Part shown: piece after piece, positions 55,272 to 64,000 of the stretch | Layout of the letters: each line of letters starts with the position of its first letter | Position numbering within the stretch: position 1 is the stretch's first letter | From: Steromphala cineraria | Taxonomy: Eukaryota; Mollusca; Gastropoda; Trochida; Trochidae | Length of the DNA stretch: 64,000 nt | NCBI GenBank assembly: GCA_916613615.1 | Contig: OU744736.1 | Span: 9,125,724 to 9,189,723 of the forward strand | Reading direction: 5' to 3' | Notes under the pieces: generated by a model | Databases searched by the model: none | What the model saw: only the letters and a program-made list of their open reading frames with translations | What the model was told of the DNA's origin: nothing | Position numbers and translations under genes: made by a program

Positions 55272-57314
55272 ATATTATGAATGTAACTTACAGTAGTTGA
55301 ACCAGTTATTATTAAAAATGACTTAACTTGTACACTTCAAGTACGTCATGTCATTTGCACGTATACACGTCTTATCATTCATTTATCATTCGCAACCAAT
55401 ATCTGTGATTCTAAACTAAATATCTTTTCACAAATGGACGTCAACCACTTGACTCAATACCTTATGGATTGTAGAAATCAGCGATCCCGACTTCATTGGA
55501 AACTGTAGCTTCAATTCCATTCCCCCGTTAGGTTAGACGCAAGACTAAATTTGCGTTTCTTGATTACAATGCCTTTTCATGTCTGTTCCCTCCCGTTCTC
55601 CTTGATCAACATGTAAAAGTCAAACCATATTGTGGTCATTGCATTGATTGTTCTGCTAATGTTGTTCACGGAAAAAGGATTCCCTTTATGTATCGTTAAG
55701 TACAACCTCTGATATTTTTCAGATCTAATAACTAGTTAAATATCAATCATTAACAACATTATATTTTTACCAAATCTCGAAATTGTGACAACAAACGATG
55801 ATGAATTAACACAGCTCAATATATTTCTTAAAAAACGTTTATTCACTTGGCAATCCAAATGTCTAAATCTGCCAATTGTTGTCAAAAGCTGATTATATAT
55901 CTGTTAAGTAGCAGCTGAGAAACTTGTAAGAGAAAAATTGAAATTGATAATGGATATGTCAATCCCAAATACAACTTATGTAATTGCATCATTTTCAATT
56001 GACATTTTTTCAGGTGAATTGACAGCTTGACAGTAATGGTTTTGATTTCGGAATGGGAAAATTGCTGATATCAAACTAGATCACAAGCCTTGTTATAAAT
56101 CCTTTCGCATATATGGAAAGAACCATAACCCTCCTTTGTAAACGTGTACTTTGTGCCATGAAATATCTGAAGGGGCATGGTAATTAAGGTTATGATCTTA
56201 ATGCTTTTTTGCAGGTACGTACAAAGAAATATTGTTTACATAAACAATTTAAAAAAGAAAGAAAACTATTTAAAATCAGAATCGTTTGTACTTTATGAAG
56301 AGATTTTCACAAATGTCTTTTGAAAAGTGTTTACATAAGACTAGATGTTTATAAAAAAGAAAGAAGGAAACGAAAAATGAATTAGATTTCATAATCATTT
56401 TTGTCAACTCTTTTTTGTCAGTGAACGTGATGGAACAGGAACTAATATGTTCTCTTTCATTTCAGAGTCATAATTTATAAGAAATATAAAAGCCTGTGTG
56501 GACTACAAAACATATAAGAGTGGTTAAAAACTTCAATATATTTTGTCTTTGTGTTTGCATCTGTTCTTTAATGTCTCAATGTGGCCACTATTTTTTTGTT
56601 TTTCACTAATGTTTTTGTATGGAGGCTCATTCTGCTGTAAACCAGCCTTTAACAGAACTTGTAAAGTAGTCAATGTTCGGTGATCGACCACTTGACAATG
56701 AGGCTGAAATAACTGAAGAAGTTCATATCTCCGATCCCCCCTTCACCGTCACGTATGCAGGATGTGTTTGAGAACCAACAAATTATGGGTCACATAGGTT
56801 AATGTTTATTCTTTTACTGTAACATTGACTGAATTAACAAACTTGATGTCTAAAATACACTTTATTATGAATAAGAACCTTGTGAATTGAATATTATGTT
56901 CTTTGTAACAGTGACAACCATTGAGTATGCTGTTAGAATACAATTTTCCAGGTGTATATATACAAATATGTAAGTGTAAATGACTGAACCTCACTTTTGA
57001 ATCTGTTGCTAGTTAGATACATGGAATAACATGGTTTGTCATTGCTTTTGTCATTATAATGAAATGTTATAATAAGATAAGAATCATACTTACCACACTT
57101 TAGATTTTTTGTTCTTTCTTAATGCCAGCAATCAAGCAGTCACATCAAGATGTGATTCATCTTTCTACAAATATTTAATGAAGAACGTTAAAAAGTTGGC
57201 GTCTTATTTATATAAAATATATAATGGATAACATAGGCACTGCATGTAACAATGCATATTGTCAATGATATATTATGCACACAAAATTATCTAAATAGAG
57301 CATTCACTGTCGTG
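55272..57314. other. No gene seen; unit block c
   Basis: 55,850-56,080 matches 25,100-25,350. The rest is AT-rich with no supported frame or repeat. Confidence 0.5.
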
Positions 57315-57730
57315 TTTGGAAAGAATTGCATGACTTCGAATTCAAGAATAATCTCGCAAAATCAAGTACGCAATCACTTACAATTAGCAGTTTAATCAGA
57401 AAATTTAAGATGTAATACTACATTTATGCTTAACATAATTTTCCAACATTGACTGAAAGTCAACTCCAGGTAAAAACGGGAATGATTACCGAAACAGAAT
57501 TAAAACTTATATGGAAAATTTTCTAAAGTAAACTACTTTAATCTAAAATGATTCCCCACAATTTTTCCAAAAGCTAAAACCAAATATTAATTCATAACTC
57601 TTCTAAAAGGAAAATATTGAATCTGAAGCAAGTGATTTGTGCAAATGCTTCACAAAATAAAGTATAAATTGATAGCATCAAGTCGAAAAATTCTCAAATT
57701 AGCAAAGTTGTAATCACAAGATGGTTTGCA
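57315..57730. other. Unit block d, copy C
   Basis: Matches 4,690-5,160 and 29,385-29,660 (GGGAATGATTACCGAAACAG, TGAATCTGAAGCAAGTGATT, GCATCAAGTCGAAAAATTCTC). No coding frame is supported. Confidence 0.55.
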
Positions 57731-58042
57731 ATATTTCTAAAAAAATCTTATTGTTTTGAGATTCTTTACTAAGTTATTTGTTTCACATTTCATTTAAAGG
57801 ATAAAGAGTCATCATCACATATTTTTCACATTTTGAAATGACTGAAATACCTCAAAAAGCTTGCGTTGACCAAAATATGATATACTGTATATGAATACCA
57901 TAAAAGATGTCTGTCGTGATATACTGAACCCAATTAAAAACGATTGCAGTAGAGCTTTGCCAAAATATAAGTTTCATTACCGGTGTAAAATATGTTTTAA
58001 AGGAAACTACTGCATATATGCTGAAAAGTCTAATATTTAACC

Positions 58043-58411
58043 TTGAACGTTGTGCCAACATTGTCAACTGAGGAAACAGATTCCGTCATGGGCAAGATTC
58101 AAGCTGGTACAAAAACAGAATTGGCTTTGAATGGCACCATGCAGCTATCGGTAGAAATAATCAAAGCAAACTGGAACCAGTACAGTGTTGTTCACACTCT
58201 GGACAACGAGGTGTCCAAACAGTCGTCATATCTTTCAACATGTAAAGGATGAAATGTTGTAAGCTACAACGATTGGGATATCTCACCGCAAAAAGTGAGG
58301 GATCAAAAGTGCAGAGACGAAAGAATGCCTTCAACGTGCTCAAATGACGATTACAGCGGCGGCATGGCGTACATTCTTTTTGAGAATATTTGTTTATCTA
58401 GGTATTGCTGA
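58043..58411 (+). pseudogene. Degraded reading frame of about 120 codons, unidentified
   Basis: A frame opening without an ATG at 58,043 runs 69 codons to a TGA at 58,250. It continues in phase for 52 codons to a TGA at 58,409. Segments such as MGKIQAGTKTELALNGTMQL and QKVRDQKCRDERMPSTC look protein-like. I cannot name a family. The surrounding 57,910-58,760 is absent from the matching place in unit A (near 5,300) and only partly present in B, so it may be inserted material. Confidence 0.2.
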
Positions 58412-59178
58412 GTGTCAGTTGAATGTATGACGTACACTTACAAAACGTTACCATCAAGACTGTAATGCATTGACACATCGATGGTTGTTGGCAGGAAATG
58501 GTGTTGAACGAGTAACATATCATTACAGGACTAATCTTGACGTGTTTAGTGGGAAAGATGACGTTCTTTCGTAATGTGTGTTGCTGCAAAATTCGTTACT
58601 GACTTTCCGTTTTGACCGAAAGCGTCTTTCATGAAGAGCAGTATATAACTTACAAGAAGACTTTGACATTTTTCCGGTTTATGGCCTTTCATAATGATTC
58701 TTTGTATCGACATATAGGATAGTGGTGCCTTTACATTGATGTTCAGTATATGTATGCCATTCTGAAGAGCTATGAATCATTTTGAAACAAGTACATGTTT
58801 TAAGATAAAGTTTCAGTTGCAAGATAGTTATGATTTTGTGCTACAAGATATACATTTTGTTCTAAAAAAAACCCAGGTATTAAATATCTGAAGTGATTTA
58901 AAACAACCCTCGCCTTGAAACACAAAGAGTCGAATAAACAGAGCCAATCGGACTTAGTTAAATATATTCTTTCCGATATTCCTAATCTTACAGTGGAACC
59001 TTTGACTATGCTGACCATCAATTCAGTAAAGCTGTTGACTATAATTTGTATTTGGCAATTTCACAGACCAAGTCGCACTACTTGTGTACAGTGAACATAT
59101 TCAATATTTCATGAAAAAACGTGATCAATGACGATAGATTGATAACCAGTTATGATTGAGTATAATAATGTTAAGTTC
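58412..59178. other. No gene seen
   Basis: Resumes unit homology near 58,760 (TTTTGAAACAAGTACATGT against A TTTGAAACAAGTACACGT). Short minus-strand frames have no motif. Confidence 0.5.
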
Positions 59179-59179
59179 A

Positions 59180-59215
59180 AGATAAGATAAGATAAGATAA
59201 GATAATACTTTATTA
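59180..59215. repeat. GATAA microsatellite, LINE tail
   Basis: Seven GATAA units forming the 3' tail of the minus-strand LINE; the repeat was probably made during reverse transcription. Confidence 0.9.
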
Positions 59216-59585
59216 TCCCGCAGGAAATTCTTTTTACATCAACAACGGTCTCATATATACATAGGCACTCGATGTACAACTTTAAACAAACATTATATAA
59301 ACAATATGTCACATACAGAAAAGCAAGTCACACAGGATGGATAATTGTAAAATTAACTGCTTCATGATTTCAAACATTTATTAATTTCACGAATACTTGT
59401 TGGTATGAAGGATTGTTTGGCTCTGTTTGTTTTTAACGAAGGTATCCGAAAGCGGCGTCCGGAAGGAAGTAGTTCGAAATGATGGGACAGGATATGGGAG
59501 CTATCGGTTCTTATTTTAGTAGCTTTCTTCACAATCTGCCGCTCATAAATAAAGGACATATTTTCGAAATATAAACTGTTGTCAG
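59180..59585 (-). mobile_element. LINE 3' end with GATAA tail
   Basis: Minus-strand C-terminal fragment of a LINE polyprotein: SHILSHHFELLPSGRRFRIP followed by RAKQSFIPTSIREIN, then a stop at 59,362. This matches the LLPSGRRYR.P....KKSFIPSAI pattern at the end of many LINEs. The 3' end on the minus strand reads CCTGCGGGATAATAAAGTA and then TTATC repeats, the simple-repeat tail expected for such elements. It is 5'-truncated near 59,585. Confidence 0.85.
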
Positions 59586-59639
59586 CTACAACATAAATGA
59601 CATAAACTGTTGTATCTCAATTTCATTTCATTATGTTCA

Positions 59640-60450
59640 TATGCATCTCTGTTACCCAATCGTACGAGTAATGCGATCACTGCAGCTAGGCTTCACTAAC
59701 TCGATAAGACTATATAATGTTATTACCTTGATTCCATTCCAATCACTATACGCATCACAAACAGCGTGAAAGCATTTGACAAAAGTTCAAGTCATCCTCA
59801 AAATAAACATGTCTAATGGGAAATTTTACACAAAATAATTATTAATTGTACTTAGAGTCTGACTTCATCGATATATATATAGGGTATAGTTATAACAAAA
59901 CATAACACAGTCGATGGTCAAATAATAAAAATTCGAATCATGAACACATCAGGAATGCAACAACGAGATCGTTTTCAACAAATCTAGTTAATCATATGTT
60001 ATTGACTGACCTTAAGCAGATGACTGTTCTGTTCACAAACAATATATAAATCAAATGTTATTGTTTAAGCATTTATATGTTTTAATGAAATGAGGTTTAA
60101 CCCACCCATTGACAAACAGGTTGAATGCCATATCCCGGCATTCCCATTTTACAATTGCAACATCTCATGGCGCTAGATATGGATTATGCAGAACCGTTTA
60201 GACTGTTCAAATAACTCTAGAAGACTGCTGTTGCTCCCCGGCAAGTCATACCAGACATTTCAAAAGAAGGTCGAACTTTAAGGGGCTGAATTGATGTGCT
60301 TAAATTCAAATTTGTTTTGAGGATTTAGTTACAAAATGTTTGTATTGATTTTGACCAAACCTCGCTGGTTGATCGAAGAGGGACAATAGAAAATCGATTG
60401 CCGATCTGCAAAAACAATTTTGTCGAATGTGCCACTTATTTATCAGTAAG
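59640..60450. other. Unit block e, copy C; no gene
   Basis: Matches unit B 29,945-30,785 closely (CTTCACTAACTCGATAAGAC, CAGCGTGAAAGCATTTGA, CATCTCATGGCGCT, GACTGCTGTTGCTCC). No frame is maintained. Confidence 0.6.
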
Positions 60451-62644
60451 GTTTCTGGACATTGATGGAAACTGAACAGAAACCAAAATGTAAAGTTACC
60501 TTTTGAAGTTGACAACAGTTTGCAAAACTTGTATCATGTATTCATACTACCGAACTTAAAGAATGAAAATCAGGCATTCAAGCTGAGACCTTTGTAGATC
60601 CTTTTCTAAATCATTTTTGCGCACTCGTGACACTCATACTGGAATTTTAACATTTCAATGGAAAGAGTTACGTAACTTATGAACTGAAGTAACTATAACA
60701 TATATTACTGTAAATGTACCATAGAGTATAGTTGAGACTTTGTTCAGTCAACCTTACGACGTTTGAATGCAAACAATTCTGAACAGGTCTAGAAACTAAT
60801 TTGAACATATCCAAGAGTCCTGCTATTTGCAGTATTTCTACATTTCTATTTTCCAAAATAGAAACAATCTTATATTCTATATTGGCTTAAACCCTATAAG
60901 TAAACACTAATCTGGTTAAGATTAGAATTGGAAACAGCCTCCTTCATCGCAGAAAAAAACAATACACTTTTTTATTGGCAGATATGTTGTGAAGCATCCT
61001 CACTTGCTCCTGGTAATTTACTTAATCAGATAAAACTCTTATCATTTCCCTGAAAGATGATTTGCTCTTAGGAATGTCTCTGTTTAACATTTGACATTTG
61101 AAGTCATCTACAAAACATTGCTATGTAGGCTGTTATGTATCCTATTGCCTCACAAACTAATCATTACTGAATGAATCTTAATATGAAACTTTTTCACACA
61201 AAACTTGCACATGTTAGGCCTAATGACATCAGTCAACATTATCAGTTAAGAATACCCCTTATCCATCTCGACTTCCATTTAAAACTTAACTTCTGTCACT
61301 TATTTTTGAGCATTTTATATCAACATAAATATTCCATTTTTTAAAGAAAACTAGAATGATGAATCGCAGTCCGAACTGTTAAGAACTAAATGCCAAGGAC
61401 AACCAGACAATGAAATTGCTTTTTTTGCGTAACATACATGAGCTGACCTAAGGTTTGAATATTTCGTGCATCTTAATCTTTTAATTGGAATATTTATTTG
61501 TAAAATATCAACAAGGGAGAAAACGCGTGTTCATTAAAAACATAGACTTCTGTAAATAACATGGATTTCTTAAATCACTTTTTAAAAATAGGTTACACAG
61601 ACCTGGAGAGAAATAATTTTGATTACGAGGTCACATTGGTTCAACAAAATGGAAAGTTGTTCTAGTTATTTCAACACTGAATGCACCAAGGTATTTTTTA
61701 AAATCCGTTTGTTTTAGAGTAGCTTGTTTTTTAACCTTATTTAATTGTCTTTTTTCTAAGTTATTCTAACATTTGTCAAAATTTTCCTTTTGAATTCAAT
61801 AGAAAAATACAAGAGGCATAGTTTTCTGGTAGCATACATTTGCCTTATCTGATTATTTGATAAATAGTAACAATATTCTATTTTCACATCATATCGAAAA
61901 TCAATGTATGTATACACATCCTTGTAATTCATCACAAAGACATTTTGGTGCGATTTTATCAGACGGACAAAGTTTAATTGTTCTTTTATTTTTATCCAAT
62001 ATGGAACATTCAGTAAATACAAACTCCTTTGCTTCGAATTGACCATATTGTCATGAGAATTTGTTAATTTGTGTGAAAAGACCAATTAAGGATACACGCA
62101 AAAATCCAATATGTCATGACTAGGACTAATGACCTTAATTAATCACACTGTAACACCTAATTAATGTACAATGTCCACACTCAATCCCACAATTGCTAGA
62201 CGTGCTATCTACTATCCAAATGCTTATGCAACCACGAATGAACTATTTAATGTTCATTTTAAGGATGAATTCTGTTATGTGTCTAGCCTCATGCTTTAAA
62301 TAAAAGTTATAGAAAGTTAAACACAATAACAAGTTTTTGACCGATTTGAAATAAACCTTTCGCATTCTCTCTATTTTTCAAAGGCACAAAAAACTAATTT
62401 TTCCGAAAAACCAATCGTAACCAATCTAAGAAAAAAATGTAGCAAGCTTATTAAATTCTCAGAAATTTGTAATCCCGAAATAGACCATTTTGAAAATTAG
62501 GAAAGAAACCTTTTTCATTTTCTTCTCAAGGAGCGAAAGTTCTAGAAAGCTGAAATCTGTCAAAAACTGTTCATTCTAAAAGGGTTGTGAAATATTGTGA
62601 ATAACTCTCGGTCGCTTTTGGAATTTTATTCGATATAATCACTA
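60451..62644. other. No gene seen; unit blocks g and h
   Basis: 60,785-61,135 matches 34,080-34,435; 62,015-62,220 matches 35,620-35,830. The 109-codon minus-strand frame at 62,085-61,756 overlaps block h and is not kept in unit B, so it is judged non-coding. Confidence 0.5.
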
Positions 62645-62765
62645 TTTTTTAGCTCAACATGCCTGTGAGGCATGGTGTCCGGCGTCCGTCCGTCACATTG
62701 GCAACACCTTTTAGCAAAAGAAATATGGAGCCTGATGAGCTACAGAGCCAATGGTTCTATTTTTT
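62645..62765. mobile_element. Minimal AGCTCATC-ended element (about 121 bp)
   Basis: Left end TTTTTTAGCTCAACATGCC, GGCATGGTGTCCGGCGTCCG and TCCGTCAC; right end CCTGATGAGCTACAGAGCC and AATGGTTCTATTTTTT. It has both ends and no monomer array. Unit B lacks it at the matching place, so it inserted or was lost after duplication. Confidence 0.85.
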
Positions 62766-64000
62766 ATTATTTCTTTTCTGAGTGTACCATTCAGCATTTA
62801 CACCACACATCATCAATATTTAACATAATCAGATGAGCATGCCTGGCAGCAGAAACGAAAAGATGTAATTCATGCACAGGGTCTGTAGCATTAAAACAAA
62901 TAAATTACCACGATTATTTGTATCTGCATTCGGTGTAGAGTATTTGTTTACTGACGTGTGAAGTTACAGAACAGATTTTTGGCTCTTTATGTAAATATTT
63001 TGTTTTGGCAATTAAAAGGGTATATGTAATGTTAAGTAACACTAAAAATTAAGAACGTAATATAGTTTTTGTTTGTTACCAAATATCATAATGTATTGCA
63101 TTAGGATTCAAATTGACACCAAGTTTACAATCAATAAGTAATAATTATTTCCCACATGTGTACTTTATCTTTAAGGAACATCCATGTGCTTTTAATCTTG
63201 ACATTGATGGAAAAAGTACAAACAACGTTAACTCATATAGTAGATATCCTTCTTTATGTAAAACTCTGTCAATACAAATGCTTTATGTTTAGAAATAAAC
63301 CATAGGAAAAGAAAATTATCTGCCGAACGGGCCAAGGATGTGATGTCATTGGGCTTGGTATAGATTATGAAGAATCGTTAAGACTGTTCAAATGTCTCCA
63401 TAAGAAGGATGTTGCCCCAAGACAAGTCATGCTATTTGACATTTCAGAAGAAGGCTTCATTTTAAAGAGACCGAATTAATGTGCTTTTCATGATAGAAGA
63501 TGGTCACAAGATGTATTTGTTTTCTCCAACAAAACCTCGCTGGTTGGTCTGACGAATCAATGGATGATCCGCTAAAACAAATTTGTCAAGTGTGCCACTT
63601 CTGTTGCCAGTAATCGTTGTGATCGCTGAAGGTGTGAGGACGCTGTTAAAGCACTGAAGTGACCTTTTATGATATCTGCTCTGTGTTTCAAAACACCTTA
63701 GCAGTTAGATGCAGGTAAAGAAAAAAGAGCACACACTGCATGTGTCAAAGTATCGGGTAAAATGACATGATGTTTGGAAATAATTTTACAGCAGAATCTT
63801 TGAAGTTCTTGTTGTGAATGTTTCCAAATACCCTTTCAACTGATATTAGATGGGTTCCTTAGAGTATGATAAACATTAAATGTAAATAAAACTTCTGATA
63901 TCACAATTCATGTCGTTGGTTGTCCAGTTGCATGCAAAAGGTGAACAGTTTTAAAGTGTAATATTGACAGGTCATCACTCCTTATAAAATACTACTCCAT
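62766..64000. other. Unit blocks i and j, copy C; no gene
   Basis: 63,300-64,000 matches 37,150-37,960 to the last base, including the second version of block e (63,340-63,660). No coding frame is supported. Confidence 0.55.

Larger units (their letters stand above)
52375..64000 (+). repeat. Unit C of a long tandem array (cut by window end)
   Basis: Third copy. It opens with the same sequence as A (225) and B (23,395) and follows unit B through 55.0, 55.9, 57.3, 59.6, 60.8, 62.0 and 63.3 kb. It lacks the segment carrying the possible signal-peptide exon (A 8.9-9.6 kb, B 30.8-31.4 kb); at about 60.6 kb it jumps to sequence that matches B near 34.0 kb. It is still matching unit B (about 37.95 kb) when the window ends, so the array very probably continues to the right. 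Confidence 0.75.

Noticed and set aside
61756..62085. 109-codon minus-strand frame
   Set aside because: Overlaps block h shared with unit B at 35,620, where the frame is disrupted; AT-rich composition makes chance frames of this size expected.
1..64000. Viral or toxin genes
   Set aside because: No frame on either strand shows recognisable viral or toxin motifs; the only polymerase-related sequences are LINE tails.

Overview
This window is AT-rich eukaryotic nuclear DNA with no intact protein-coding gene, no intact tRNA or rRNA gene, no CRISPR array and no bacterial gene organisation. No reading frame exceeds about 120 codons. The repeats point to a mollusc or closely related lophotrochozoan: dispersed elements with TTTTTAGCTCATCTGGCC and CCGTCCGTCCGTCC ends and internal arrays of about 145 bp, GTGACCTTGACCTTTGACC-rich elements, tRNA-derived SINEs and decayed LINE tails. 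That assignment rests on recognising repeat style, not on a marker gene.

The main architecture is a diverged tandem array of long units. A series of single-copy-looking blocks occurs in the same order three times: unit A (about 225-23,394), unit B (about 23,395-52,374) and unit C (about 52,375 to the window end, incomplete). The start-to-start spacings are about 23.2 kb and 29.0 kb. The units differ mainly by mobile-element insertions and by deletions; unit A, for example, lacks the material at 31.5-47.9 kb of unit B. A LINE tail lies at the same place in A (10.3 kb) and B (48.0 kb), so it predates the duplication. Most other elements are unit-specific and later. Unit B also has an internal duplication (39.0-40.3 kb versus 42.0-43.2 kb).

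Mobile DNA by region: 1.0-2.3 kb, a TTGACC-rich element; 5.8-7.4 kb, a 993-bp tandem duplication of a LINE tail plus element debris; 8.2-8.9 kb, a tandem-repeat element with a nested hAT-like MITE; 11.7-16.8 kb, three TTAA-flanked MITEs, a SINE, a nested LINE and a TTGACC-rich element; 18.1-18.8 kb, two tandem-repeat elements; 21.7-23.2 kb, a second well-preserved TTGACC-rich element and a SINE; 23.9-28.7 kb, a dense cluster of tandem-repeat elements; 29.0-29.4 kb, an element with 50-bp terminal inverted repeats; 34.7-35.6 kb, a five-monomer element; 49.5-49.6 kb, a foldback element; 51.9-52.3 kb, another TTAA MITE; 53.2-54.9 kb, a composite tandem-repeat element; 59.2-59.6 kb, a LINE tail.

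The gene content of the array, if any, must be small exons. The best candidates are a 141-bp block conserved without indels in all three units, a possible signal-peptide first exon shared by A and B, a degraded reading frame at 19.7-20.1 kb, and another at 58.0-58.4 kb. All are weak and unidentified. Identities quoted are hand counts or impressions from reading, not computed alignments.
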